A stretch of DNA of 64,000 nucleotides, from contig LUGG01000047.1 of assembly GCA_001683735.1 (NCBI GenBank), positions 1 through 64,000 of the forward strand. Direction: 5' to 3'. Both the position numbers and the translations under genes were made by a program. Position 1 is the first letter of the stretch, and each line of letters starts with the position of its first letter. The DNA comes from Grifola frondosa (Eukaryota; Basidiomycota; Agaricomycetes; Polyporales; Grifolaceae). Positions 13,179 to 24,531 of this stretch are shown one piece after another. The notes below the pieces were generated by a model. It did no database searches. It saw nothing but the letters and a program-made list of their open reading frames with translations, and was not told where the DNA came from.

Positions 13179-14860
13179 ATGACTTCTGATCTCGTCCCCT
13201 ACAATATCACTTTTTCTGACCAATCGCCTATGTTCGTCTACCTACCTCACCGAGATGGCCCACTAGAAACCGGGTGGAACGTCAGCTACACGGGTTCCTT
13301 CGATTTCGTGTGGGGTCCTGATAAGGACTTTCCCTATGGTGTACGTCACATGTGCTGCTTCTCAGCGCAGGTAATGCTGACCTTCTTGAGCCAGACAAGC
13401 AGGCACAGGACAACGTTCGCGGGTGCTACTGTGATGCTTGTATGGACTGGAACTGGCGTATCATTTTATGGCAATGCGTCGGCGGGCACATTTCGGATCG
13501 AAGTTGACGCACAGGCCTATGTACACCCTGATCCAGCACCTGAGGGCGTGTTGTTCAATTTGACAGGTTTGGAGTACATGACGCATAGCGTTGTATTCAT
13601 CACTGGCGCCGGAGGCGCGACCATCACTGGAGCTATGATAACTTGGAATGGGTGAAAAAGGGTGAGTCTCTAGCCAATTTTTTCTGCTAGTCCTAGGCGG
13701 GCTGAATGTCCTCAGATTCGCTGTGCAGACGCAGAACATCTCCACTGTTACTGATAGCACACCGGAGACAGCAAATCCGTTCTTCACTGTCAATAGCAAC
13801 GATTGGAGTATTTCACAGATTCTTGGTCCTTCGTCGTCGACTCCGGAGGTGTATCCTCGTATCACAACAGATGTTCAAAATGCGGCTCTCAGCTTTGACC
13901 TGAATTCCACCATTGTGTTTGCGATATATGGCAGCATGGACTACAACCATGGCTCATTTAACGTATTCGTGACGCCCGAAGCCGGGATCGATTATCCGCT
14001 CTCTAATCAATTCAATGCATCTTCACGATGGCTGGCCATGGATCAATTGCTTTACCTTGTGACTGGCATGAATGCCTCGCAGTCATACAGAGTCGACATC
14101 ACCAATGGTGTGGACGGCGTCTTTGATATGGCAAATGTAGTGTTGTATGGGCTTCCCACCACGTGAGTTCTCGCTTTCGTTACATGCTTCACCTCTTACT
14201 ATCAATTTCATACTTCTATATTCTCATCAGGACTTCGTCCACTGCTTCTACTTCCACTGGAACTACTACAGCTACTCCTTCAATTACAGAGTCGTCGGGT
14301 CCTCAATCAGCCAACACATCGACATCGCACTCACTCAAAACAGGTGCTATTGTTGGTATTGTGGTATGAGTCCTCGCGTCCAACAATGCCGCTCGTTTCA
14401 AAACATGTTTCGCAGGCGGCTTGCGTTGGGCTGGTGCTCGCGATTATCGCCCTCTTGATTCGCCGTCGACGCCTTCGCAGCGACGAAGATGAATTTGTCA
14501 TTCAACCTGCGGATTTCGTTGAGGTCTCTCCATTCCCGTTGAGTGTTGGCAGTGAACGACTCGCCCGCCTGCAGAACAAAGATCAAATACATCCCCTCCA
14601 CGTAAGGAGTTCTCATCATGATCGAGAACCACTGGAGTTACTGAAATCCTGTTCCAGCAGATCTCCTTAAATCGGAGTCGAGATCCCAGTTCGTGGAAAC
14701 TCTTCGATCGACGGCTCGTCCACACGCAGCTAGACCATCTTCTCCCCCGGCATCTGTAGCGAGTGCCGATGCATTACAGAATCGTGTGATTATTCGCGAA
14801 TTGGATGCTGGCCCTGTAGTCGAACCGCCGTTGTACGACCCTACATGGCTAGAGAGATAG
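13179..14860 (+). CDS. Single-pass membrane orphan with N-terminal ectodomain
   Basis: Belongs to a common Agaricomycete pattern: a beta-rich ectodomain with a TGTGVSFYG-type motif, a Ser/Thr-rich stalk, one membrane helix and a cytosolic tail ending in a PPLYDPTW-like motif. Function unknown. Exons seen: 13179-13340, 13395-13651, 13716-14162, 14231-14363, and from 14416, all with GT..AG introns in phase. The helix crosses an intron (TGAIVGIV, then AACVGLVLAIIALLIRRRR). N-glycosylation sites are frequent (NIT, NVS, NAS, NLT, NST). No signal peptide is visible at this start, so an upstream exon may be missed. Odd: the natural tail reading (LLKSESRSQF to the stop at 14858-14860) does not join the previous exon in phase; the preceding frame stops near 14668. 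A one-base indel or a missed intron lies near 14602-14660. Confidence 0.6.
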
Positions 14861-15125
14861 AATATATGGCCATTTTCCTCGGCGGATAACTGTAAGTACA
14901 CCCGACACACCGCGGTTTTACTGTAGATGAAAGTTTTGTGTAATTTCTATTAATTACTACGTTGTCACTGGTACATATCACACAAGTTCCATGATTTCGA
15001 GGTTGTTTGGGGGAGGACGGTGCTATCCCACAATTCTATTTTTGGATATGGTTGCATTCACCGGCGCTTAGTGCTCAGCAGCCACACTCCAACTTCACCT
15101 TCAACGAGCAAATCATTCCTTCAGT

Positions 15126-16646
15126 ATGTCCAGCGCCGTATATCGTCTTGCTTACGAGTTGCTAGTCCAGATATTCGTTGAAGTCCGCAACGCAGCTCAG
15201 GAGCACGATGAGCAAGGAGCGCGGTACAACTTCCGGTGGATTTCTGTATCTCACGTCTGCAGGACGTGGCGAGAAGTCGCTATTGATTGTCCCAAGCTCT
15301 GGAGCACGATCTATGTGGCCGGAGGAGCCCCAATCATCTGGATCAAAGAGCAGCTGCTGCGATCCAAGCGTATACCTCTCACCGTGCTGGCTGACTCGGA
15401 GACCTCGTTACTCGACCAAAGCATTCAGGATAGGAGGGGCGAGTTGGAAGGGCTTGTGATGACTGAATCACCACGTATTTTCGAACTTCGGCTTCGAGCT
15501 GATGTCAGGAAGTTGAAACTCCTTCGAATGGGCGCACCCGTACTCCAAAAGCTGGTATTGGTAAATGACACCCGTGATGACAACCGTGATGACACTGGTG
15601 TCATTCCCAACCTATTGTTCGATGGCGAAACGCCAAGCCTGGTGCACCTGGAGATTCATTACTATCCCTCCTCGTGGGACCACTCGCTTCTCAGTCCCAA
15701 TTTGATGCACCTCGAAATCAGCGCTCGCAACGAATATCAATTCGATTTAAGAGGCATGCTAGCTGCGCTAGAGAGGATGCCCTTGTTGGAGACTCTGGGC
15801 CTTGTCCTCGGAAGGAAGATGTCCTTCTTTGTGGTGATTTTACCTGCTCGGAAGGTCTCTCTTTCACACCTTCGCTATATCCGGCTGGGGGGTCGACCTT
15901 GGGCATGCGGTGCAGTTCTAGACTACCTCGATTTTCCCGAGACTGCCACTATCGCTTTAGTTCTTTCGGACACCCCACGAGGGTTTCGGGGGCTTGTTCA
16001 TCAAATTGTGACGTGTTCACAGAGACTAGGCCCTCTTCAGGCTCTCTCTATGGATTCGAATGAGCCCCATTCCGGCGCTAACGACACGAGGCTCCATCGG
16101 TTGCGAACTTGGCACGATGTCCGGGAAGGAGCTTTGCCTTGGGCTCAGGACGGGCCACCTCCCAGGATTGATTTGACATTGACCTCCCCCGGCAAGTTTG
16201 ACAGGTTGCCGACCAGGATCCTTGAGATCATCGCGGACGAATTTTTGGGTACCGACGTACACACCTTGTATGTATCTGGGCAGTGCGTCTCGTCGATCTT
16301 AGGATGGTCCTCGATATTTGAACTTTTCCCGAATGTTTCGACGCTACATGCAGTCGATCTTTATAACCCTCACCCTCACTTCTTCATCACGGATGCCTTG
16401 GGCGTGGATTCTCTACCACGATTGCGAACGCTCTCCTTGGGCGGACTCAACTTTTGTCTCGCTTGTGTAGACTGTCCAACGAAACGGTTTTTTGAAGACT
16501 TGCTGTGGTGCTTGAAATATCGTAGATCCCGTATCGAAGAGCTGGATATATCGAGGTGCTATAGGGGTGGAGCTTGGGTAGCCGATGAGTTCCGCAAAGT
16601 CGTGGGACATGTCTCACCAGAGTATGACAGCAAAGCGCGCTACTGA
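15126..16646 (+). CDS. F-box protein, intact single exon
   Basis: Likely substrate adaptor of an SCF ubiquitin ligase. Seen: 506 residues in one open frame without introns. The F-box is at residues 5-60 (LAYELLVQIFVEV, then FRWISVSHVCRTWREVAIDC and the typical PKLWSTIYV). Behind it lies a leucine-rich region with weak repeats (KLLRMGAPVLQKLVLVN, SLVHLEIHYYPSSW, NLMHLEISARN, MPLLETLGLVLG, LRTLSLGGLNF) as in the expanded Agaricomycete F-box/LRR families. The target cannot be told. The frame is clean, unlike the degenerate F-box copy at 6288. A start at the first Met puts the F-box at the usual distance from the N-terminus. Confidence 0.85.
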   Translation: MSSAVYRLAYELLVQIFVEVRNAAQEHDEQGARYNFRWISVSHVCRTWREVAIDCPKLWSTIYVAGGAPIIWIKEQLLRSKRIPLTVLADSETSLLDQSIQDRRGELEGLVMTESPRIFELRLRADVRKLKLLRMGAPVLQKLVLVNDTRDDNRDDTGVIPNLLFDGETPSLVHLEIHYYPSSWDHSLLSPNLMHLEISARNEYQFDLRGMLAALERMPLLETLGLVLGRKMSFFVVILPARKVSLSHLRYIRLGGRPWACGAVLDYLDFPETATIALVLSDTPRGFRGLVHQIVTCSQRLGPLQALSMDSNEPHSGANDTRLHRLRTWHDVREGALPWAQDGPPPRIDLTLTSPGKFDRLPTRILEIIADEFLGTDVHTLYVSGQCVSSILGWSSIFELFPNVSTLHAVDLYNPHPHFFITDALGVDSLPRLRTLSLGGLNFCLACVDCPTKRFFEDLLWCLKYRRSRIEELDISRCYRGGAWVADEFRKVVGHVSPEYDSKARY

Positions 16647-16947
16647 ACGCGGGTACGAGCATCTCCCGTTGTTGCACATTTGAAAGTAAACTCTATGCTT
16701 TCCCATATATTTAGGTTCGAAGACCTTGAAATATAAGGCCTCACGTCGGTAATTATTCTTGTACGTTATTCGATTGGTTGTGACCGAATTGGCTTACATC
16801 GATTCAGGGATATCTCGACATTTTGCTTATCAGAAGGGACATGGACGCGGACATGTTTTGGCCTGGAGGCAAGGAATATCTGCGATACGCAGACACATAC
16901 ATACGGCGGAGTGAAGGCTGTTCTCCGGCAGAGCGTTGTACATGCAA

Positions 16948-17478
16948 TTAGAACTCTGTACCATCTACAATACCCTTTAATCCCTCTGAACACTCTCCTG
17001 ACCGCGTGCCTCGACATCCAAAATTGTGTTTGAATGTAGAATCGCTCTTGAACGACTTGTCAAAGTTGATAACGCGGTATCCGCGTGGTACGGACAGAAG
17101 CGACTCTTGAAGTCTGGAGGGCACGACGCAGCGAAGACCAGGTTCGATGGCGGACATCGTCGTGTCTCCGTGGACCTCGTAGATGTCGGCCAGGACGTCA
17201 AAGATCCAGCAACCATACATACCGTCAAGCGTCAAGCGCCGCGACTCGGCCGTCTGGGTCACCTGCGTTTTTCGAGTGCGAATAATCATGGTCCGCGGAT
17301 CCAAAGCCCGGCATCGATTACCCGTCCGCCAAGCAGCCGCCTCGCGCAGAGACGCTTGCGCTTGGGGCGCGGGACGCCATCGCGGCGCAGCCACAACGGC
17401 GGTGGGCAGTTGCGCGCAGATATCTATGCAGACGTCGACTTTGGCGCTGTCGCTTGCTGTCACGGACACGCTGGCCAT
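16948..17478 (-). CDS. Possible orphan protein, doubtful
   Basis: A 176-codon minus frame with a protein-like middle (LTLDGMYGCWIFDVLADIYE, SVPRGYRVINFDKSFKSD) but no family I recognise. Frames of similar length are open on the opposite strand over the same bases (17026-17487), so one of the two may be a shadow. No introns or promoter are evident. Kept only because its composition looks less random than its neighbours. Confidence 0.25.
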   Translation of the reverse strand: MASVSVTASDSAKVDVCIDICAQLPTAVVAAPRWRPAPQAQASLREAAAWRTGNRCRALDPRTMIIRTRKTQVTQTAESRRLTLDGMYGCWIFDVLADIYEVHGDTTMSAIEPGLRCVVPSRLQESLLSVPRGYRVINFDKSFKSDSTFKHNFGCRGTRSGECSEGLKGIVDGTEF

Positions 17479-18789
17479 GGGGCGTGATGTGCGGCTTCGA
17501 GACGCTTGCTTTGCAGAATCTTTGATCTCATGGAGATTTTGGTACGGTGAAAGGAACGACAGATCAGTGGACTATCAAGGGGCAGAGCAAAGAGTGGCGC
17601 GTTTGACTCAAAGTTGAAAGCAAGGTTTCAGGGGTGGACGTAACCGTCATCTTTCGAGGGAGGCTGGATACCCCGTGGCTGCAAAATACTTGCCAGATCA
17701 ACAGTCTTGAGATGTGACATGACCATCCTGGCCGACTACTTCTTGACTGAAGCAGTCCGCGCAATTCTTGATGAAATTTAGCCGTATTGTATGGCGAAAT
17801 GCATGGCATAGTTCTCCTTGCACCAAAGAGCCGGAAAAGACAAAATAGCGTTGGACCACGCGTCACGTATCGGCTAGGATCCGTGTCTTGCCTGACTCGC
17901 GGCTTCAACTGCAAGAGCTGGACTGCGGCAGCCCGAGCCAGGAGTCGCTCATACCAATGTAAGCACTCCACTCGCTTGATGCAAGCGAAGCGCATAGCAG
18001 TATATGTGTATCATGTGCGGTATCCGGTTGCGTGAGCATGCAAGCAGTTGAGAAGGGGATGATATCAAAATCTGCCCAGAAGACCTGTATGACGCGTGGG
18101 AAGGGTAGCTCGCTGGACCAGTCCGTGAGTCAGATCGTCAGATTTGGAAAAGGGAATTAAGAGAGCGTATATCTTAGTGTTGGGTTTTCAGATGCGAAGG
18201 TTTATGCGGAGATATCGAACTCGCATTGTAGAGGCGCCTGGTCGTACGCGCGCAGCTCACAGAATGAACTGCTTCAGACGAGAGTATGCCCCGACGTCAG
18301 AATGATACGCTAACCGTACTCGGAGTGCTGGTGTACTTTCGAAGGGGCGGAAAACGGAGCTTTTCTCAGTGCGGTTCGCAGGCTAACGATTCCTCGCACA
18401 ACATTAGTCCGAGTCGCACGAGAATGTGGGTGAGAACAGATGGCAGGGGAACCTACACAGATATCCGCGCTCAACTGCAGCACTAGTGGAGGCGAAAATC
18501 AGCGGCCAGAGTCACCAGGTACTAGTGTATGTCTCTAGGTACTAGTCGAGATGATGACGGACTATTCGAGGGGGAAAAAAAGAGAGCCGCAATTGCGAAT
18601 CTGAAGCGCATTCAACAAGTGCAAGTCAAGAAACGCGACGATACACATGGCGATGGAGTATACGTACATGACTTTGCCTAACCGAGAACAGTACTAACGT
18701 CTCTCGATCGGCCTGTCGCTGTAGACCCTAACCTTGTTGCAGTAACCCGACTCGACACGCGCCCAACGCGCGCTTGACAAGAGACCGCG
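17479..18789. other. Intergenic, no recognised gene
   Basis: 1.3 kb upstream of the dihydroorotate dehydrogenase gene. Short frames only. The heptamer GTACTAG occurs twice near 18520-18545; role unknown. The last 100 bases before the start are CG-rich. Confidence 0.45.
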
Positions 18790-20547
18790 ATGGCGATGAC
18801 CGCGACCGCGACTGCCCGACTCGTTTCTCCTCGCGCACTCTCTCGCGCACTTGCCCACCGCATCCGCCCACCACACACCTTCGCTCGCCGCGCCGCATCC
18901 ACAACCTCGCAGGCCTCCTCGCAGGGCAGCAACCGCCGCTCGCTCATCCTGGCGACCGCCGCCTACGCCTCGCTCTTCCTCGCCTCCACCGGCCTCTTTG
19001 CAGTCTACTACTTCGACTCGCGCTCTGCCATCCACCGCTACATCCTAACCCCTGTCCTCCGCCATACCCTCGACCCCGAGACTTCCCATAAGCTCGCAGT
19101 CAAGGTCCTCGCCAGCGGCCTCTCCCCACGCGACCCGCTTTCCGACGACCCCGCCTCAACCTCGAGGTGAGTCGCGCTCTATAATGACCACGACCCGTAC
19201 ACATGCGTCCATGCTCCAGATATGGGGTGAGCAGCTCTCCAATCCCATCGGCCTCGCCGCCGGCTTCGACAAGAACGGCGAGGCCATCGACGGTGAGTCT
19301 CCCTGCGCCCTTCTGCGTCACGCGCGTGAGACCCTCCCCAGGTCTCTTCAACCTCGGCTTTGCTTGGGTCGAGATCGGTAGTGTCACTCCAAAACCCCAG
19401 GTAAGCACCCGCTACTCCCTTCCCCCGTCTTCGTTAGCGATCCGCCCTCCCCAGCCGGGCAACCCCAAACCGCGCGTCTTCCATCTCCCTGCCGACGATG
19501 CCCTCATAAACCGCTACGGCTTCCCCTCCGACGGCCACGCCGCAGTCCTCGCCCGCCTCCCGCCCGTCTTCCTCGCTTCCCTCAATCCAGCCCACCCACG
19601 CGTCCCTCCGCCCCCACGCGCTCCTCGCAGTCAACCTCGGCAAGAACAAGGCCTCTCCACCGGACTCGATCGCTGACTTCGTCGCCGGTGTCCGCACCCT
19701 CGGTCCCTCGCCGATGTCCTCGTTGTCAATGTCTCCAGTCCCAACACCCCCGGCCTCCGGTGTGTCCCCCTCTTTTCTTCTCTTGCGCATGCTGACCTCG
19801 TGCACAGTGGCATGCAGAGCCGCGCGCTGCTCGAGAACTGCTGAAGGGGGTCACAGACGCGCGCGATGCGCTCCCACACCACCCGCGCGTCCTCCTCAAG
19901 ATCGCCCCGACCTTGACGACGCAGCGGTGGACGACATCCGCCGCCGTGCGCGCCAGCGCCGTCGATGGCTTATCGTTAGCAACACCACCGTGCGCCGCCC
20001 CGTCTCGCTCACAGACCGTGCGCTCCCGTCCATCACCTCTCCTTGCTCTTGCGCTGACGCACACCCTCCTACAGCGAACAGCCATGAGACAGGCGGCTTG
20101 AGCGGTGCGCCGCTCAAGCCGTACACCCTCGCGACCCTCCGAGCCCTCCGCGCGCGCCTCCCCGCATCCATCCCACTCATCGCGTGCGGCGGCGTCGCGC
20201 ACGGGGCGGACGCGCTCGAGTATGCCCGCGCGGGTGCGCGTGCGGTGCAGCTGTACACTGCGTTCGGGTACGCGGGCGCGGGGACGCCGCGCCGCATCAA
20301 GGATGAACTCGCGGCTGCGCTCGCGCGCGAGGGGCGCACGTGGATGGAGGTCGTGCGTGCTGCGGAGGACGAGCTCAGCTGGCGCGCGCCTGAGAAAGTG
20401 GAGGTGGCGGAGGTGGGGACGGTGCGGCAGCTGATCGAGGAGGCGGAGGAGCTGAAGCGTCTGTTGGACGGGCTCGGTGCGCGGATGGAGGGCGCGAGTG
20501 TGGGCGTGCTTGCGCCCGAGGCTGCGTCTGCGGCTGCGTCTGCGTAG
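18790..20547 (+). CDS. Dihydroorotate dehydrogenase, class 2 (mitochondrial), with several apparent indels
   Basis: Oxidises dihydroorotate to orotate with ubiquinone in the inner mitochondrial membrane, step four of pyrimidine synthesis. Seen: Arg/Ser-rich mitochondrial presequence ([12 protein letters not shown]...), one membrane helix ([19 protein letters not shown]), then class 2 motifs: [30 protein letters not shown] with [40 protein letters not shown] (catalytic Ser), [26 protein letters not shown] and [12 protein letters not shown]. Introns: 19167-19219, 19293-19341, 19401-19454, 19760-19807, 20018-20074. Odd: at least six frame changes (near 19147, 19598, 19706, 19836, 19903 and 19935-19970), mostly losses of one base, cut the reading although the residues around them are conserved. 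As written it cannot be translated. I favour sequence error over a pseudogene, since I saw no substitution in the active site. Confidence 0.85.
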
Positions 20548-21731
20548 GCGTTGTGCGTAAAATGGCGCGTCGCGTGTGTCGTGTGTGCGTGCTTAATAGA
20601 TTTCGTGTTGTGAGCGCTCGTTGGTTCGGCGGTGAGTTCGACGTTGGTGAGTTTGCGGAATGGGTTCTGTGCGGGTGAAGTGGATTGGGTAGGATGTGCG
20701 CGGTGGCATCGGAGTGGATGTTGTCTCGCAAGTCTCCGCGTGGTGAGCGAATTTCTTAGGTGTCGTCTAGGTGCACAGGGCAGCTGTTGGGATGCCGTCT
20801 CTGCGCATATAGGCTGTTCCTGAGGGCGGGTCGCACATAGCGCGCAGTCTGCAATCGACGTTCTCCTCTGCGACAGAATGAAAGTCTCTGCGCATAGCGG
20901 TCCGTCTGCGTTGACCATGGAGGCCGCGAACCCCCATTGAAGATGACATCAAACATGATGAATCCTCTAAAGGTGTTGTTCACGAGGAATGGCTGTGCAC
21001 TGGGCTGTCTTCCTTTATCTCTGATTGGCCTTGTGTCTGCGTGGTGACTTCGCTCATGTTCTACAACAACGCGTTGGCCAGATGGTCACTGTTGATTTCG
21101 CTGGTTGATCAATGTTCAATGTGGAGCACCAGATGTCGGTTGCGGTCGCGCATCGGGGCTTCACTGGCGCAGCGCACCCATCACTGACATTTCTCCCCCA
21201 ATCTGTTGGTAAGATTTCGAGGCCACGCGTTCAGAACATATTGAGAATGTGGGCGGGCGCTCATCCCCATCAACAGGATGGACGGCGGTGTGCATGGCCT
21301 CACGGCTGCGCAAGTGCCAGCGACCTTGGTCAAGAGCGATTTTTTTTGTATCGTAAGCGGGGGGTCATTTTCCGCCAATGCGGCAGAGCGCCGCCTCTCG
21401 TGAACGCGGGGGCGCGCTGATCCGTGCGGGCATCTGCTGGAGCCCGCGTTTTATAGCGAACCACTATGAGGTGATTGGTTCAGCCTCGAGATGATCATTG
21501 CTCGCCTGGCGACGCTGCTGTGCTACTCCTTGGTGGAGTTCCCGATATGGCAAGAGTAGTGGTTGGATGCTGATGGTGGACATCATCGGCTGATGGCGCT
21601 GCGTGGCTTTGCATGCACATGGCCGTGTCCATGGTCACTCGCGCAGGTGCCCACCTGGGCATCATGTATCAGATCCAAGGGGCAGCAGGAACGCGGGGAG
21701 GTGCAGAGCAACCGAGATCAAGACGAAGGCG
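20548..21731. other. Intergenic, no recognised gene
   Basis: 1.2 kb between the dehydrogenase stop and the promoter elements of the secreted-protein gene. Nothing recognised on either strand; the long minus frame over 19896-20918 runs antisense to the dehydrogenase and is treated as a shadow. Confidence 0.5.
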
Positions 21732-21765
21732 GCCAATGACCAACCTCGTCCTGGGTCGTATAAAG
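21732..21765 (+). promoter_or_regulatory. CCAAT and TATA boxes of the secreted-protein gene
   Basis: CCAAT at 21732-21736 and TATAAAG at 21759-21765 stand 200 bases before the start codon at 21965. A long CT-rich tract (about 21785-21935) lies between, as is usual in strongly expressed basidiomycete promoters and 5' leaders. High expression is inference. Confidence 0.7.
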
Positions 21766-21964
21766 AGGGCCGCGGCTGCGCACAGCTGCTCTCCCCATTC
21801 TGCCGTCTTTTCTTCCTTCTGCCCTTCATCTCGAGCTGCGCTCGTGGTCTTTCCTTCTTTCATCACCTTTCGATTTTATTTTATTTTCGTCTAGGCTACC
21901 TTTTGATCCGTCTTCACGTCGAGCGCAGTCTCCCTTTTTAATATCTTATATTTGATACGACACG

Positions 21965-23576
21965 ATGGTCAAGTTCTCCGCTGCAATTATCGTCGCGCTC
22001 TCCGCCATCGCGGCCAACGGCATGCCCTTGACGAAGCGCATCGACCAGATCATCTCGGACTCGACCACCCAGTGGGTCGCAGCCTGCGTACGTCCCTCCT
22101 CCCATTCCATGTCGAAATTACCTAACCACATACATTGTCGCAGAATGCTGCAGGGGGAGGCGCGCAGTGCAGCAACATCTCCGTGACGGCGTTCACGACG
22201 CTCCTCGCCGCCGCTGGCCCATGCGACCAGCAGAACTCGGCGGATGCGATGGTCGACCTCGCCAAGACGCTCAACAACAATGCCGATATGATCAAGTTCG
22301 CACAGATCTTCGCGCAGCAGCCGCGTAACAGCGTACGCCCTTCTCCTGCCCCACTTAGCCCTTGTCTGACCACCGCGCCTGCAGCCGACATCCCAGGCCG
22401 TCCCGTACTGCCAACAAGCACCGAAGAACGCAGAGCTCAACGGGCTATTCCAGTGCCAATTCCAGAGCGTCGACGAGAAGACGTTCGTCGGCGGCGTCGC
22501 GGTCGGCGGCGCGGGCACGATCCCCTTCGGGCAGTCGTCCCCGCTCTCGCCCCGGGCTCGTGCCCTGCGAACCCCAGCGGTCCCGTCCCCGACGGCCAGC
22601 AGCTCACCTCGATCACGCAGACCTGGGGTGCCCGCTTCGTCGTCTGCGCCCTCTTCGGGCAACTCGACGGCTTCCTCTGCGCCCTCTTCTAGCAATTCGA
22701 CGGCTACCTCTGCGCCATCCTCCACACCATCTGGCAACTCGACCGCGTCCGGGAATAACTCTGCATCCGGGAACTCGACCACGCCCGCGAACTGCCCCGC
22801 GAAGAAGCGCCGCTCGAACAAGCTGAACAGGCGCATTGCGCAGGTCATCGCGGACTCGACTACGCAGTGGGTACAAGCATGCGTACGTATCCTCTTCGGT
22901 CGCCGCAGCAGTGCTCGTCGCCCGGTCTTACGCTTTATTTTCAGAACACAGCTGGTGGAGGCGCGCAGTGCAGCAGCATCTCTGTTACCGCGTTCACTAC
23001 GCTCCTCGCGGCTGCGGGTCCCTGTGACCAGCAGAACTCGGCAGACGCGATGATCAACCTCGCCAAGACGCTCAACAACAATGCCGACATGATCAAGTTC
23101 GCACAGATCTTCGCGCAGCAACCGCGCAACAGCGTACGTCCCTTCTCTCCTCTGTTCTTCTCTCCCACTTAGACGTTGCCTTACCATCGTGCCCGCAGCC
23201 GACGTCCCAGGCTGTCCCGTACTGCCAGCAGGCGCCGAAGAACACGGAGCTCAACGGGCTGTTCCAGTGCCAGTTCCAAAGTGCGGACGAGAAGACGTTC
23301 GTTGGTGGCGTCGCGGTCGGCGGCGCGGGCACGATCCCCTTCGGACAGTCGTCTCCGCTCTCGCCCGCTGGCTCGTGCCCCGCCAACCCGAGCGGGCCTA
23401 TCCCTGACGGCCAGCAACTCGTGTCGATCACGCAGGTCCCCATTGCGAATGGCGCATCTGCGAGCAACTCGACCGGCAGCGCGCCCCTGCGACGAGCTCC
23501 TCTGCGGCGTCGCAGTGCGACTAGGCGCAAGACGTGGACCGGTAGCGATGTTTCAAAACTAGACGTTAATTTATGA
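21965..23576 (+). CDS. Secreted two-domain protein from internal tandem duplication
   Basis: Function unknown; the pattern recurs among secreted Agaricomycete proteins. Seen: signal peptide (MVKFSAAIIVALSAIAANG), then a domain of about 165 residues present twice. Each copy has DSTTQWV, AGGGAQCS with ISVTAFTTLLAAAGPCDQQN, LNNNADMIKFAQIFAQQPRN, VPYCQQAPKN, LNGLFQCQFQ, KTFVGGVAVGGAGTIPFGQS and, in the second copy, GSCPANPSGPIPDGQQL. Cysteines match between copies. A Ser/Thr/Asn-rich linker lies between, ending in Lys/Arg (AKKRRSNK), a possible Kex2 site. Introns fall at the same two points in both copies: 22088-22143 and 22333-22391 in the first, 22883-22944 and 23134-23198 in the second. Odd: in copy one the stretch 22545-22622 reads out of phase with copy two; near 23485 one lost base probably hides a natural stop at 23522-23524. 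Confidence 0.75.
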
Positions 23577-24467
23577 TTAATTCATGATTGGAATTCGAAA
23601 GGCTGATGAAGAGGGTGGGCAGTGTACGGCAGATGGTAGCGGCTTGGATGTGCATGTGTATTTGGCTCGTTCCTTCCAATATACTTAGCATGTGAAGTTG
23701 CTCCTGTTTGTGAACGTAAGTTCGAGTTATCCCGTGCGGTGTGAGAAGGCCATATCGGTTTCGGCGTTGCTAAAGAGGTCAGGCGCCCTTGGTGATGCAG
23801 TGTAGGAGGACCCCTCACATCATCTCTCCTCTTGGCACTCACACATCTTGGATGAGATGGTCTCGTTAGGATCCGCCGACGCCATCAAAGTTCTCGACTC
23901 CAACCCTTGCAAAGTGGCACCTCTGGTTGGGGGTATGAAGGCTAACGTCTGGAGAATGCAGTTGAATGTGATACGAATGCCACATGAATATAAAAGTACG
24001 AACATGTGGCTCTGACGAAGTTACGACTGCAGTCTAAGAATCAGAAGTCGTAGCGCACCGTCGTCATCTGCGCGCGCGCGCATACCCGAAAACTTTCAGC
24101 CAATTGACTTGCAAGCGCGCTGATGATTCACTGCTTCGATATTTGCTTCTCGAATGACAGTGCAAAATCCTCCTTGTCGCCGATATGGGGCATTAGAGAG
24201 GCGCGTGAAGCCACTTCATTTCGAAATGTCATGAACGGGTGTCTCTACTAGTCATTGGGAGTGCACAGACATAGTCTTGCAGGCCTCGGGCCTTAATGTT
24301 CAACATCCAAATTTGCTCGTCGCATGTTGATATGACGAGCTCGCTCTACGAGATCCTGAATCAGCACGAGCAGGAACACGTTTCAACTAGGATGTCAGCC
24401 CCAAACTCTCGCAAGCTTCTTCCCGGCCCCAAGTAATTCCAGAGCGGCGATAGTCTGAAATGTTCCC
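23577..24467. other. Intergenic, no recognised gene
   Basis: 890 bp with short frames only. A short alternating CG tract lies near 24072. Nothing else recognised. Confidence 0.5.
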
Positions 24468-24474
24468 TATAAAG
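24468..24474 (+). promoter_or_regulatory. TATA box of the dehydrogenase gene
   Basis: TATAAAG at 24468-24474, 58 bases before the start codon at 24532 when counted from the end of the box. Confidence 0.6.
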
Positions 24475-24531
24475 AGGAGGCAGTGGTCACCCAGATATGC
24501 ATACTAACATATCTCACTCACATCGAACAAC

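Noticed and set aside
19896..20918. 340-codon minus frame opposite dihydroorotate dehydrogenase
   Set aside because: Antisense to a well-conserved GC-rich gene; Ser/Pro/Arg-rich composition typical of shadows.
21946..23187. 413-codon minus frame opposite the secreted protein
   Set aside because: Crosses introns and both repeated domains on the other strand; composition and repeats mirror the real gene.
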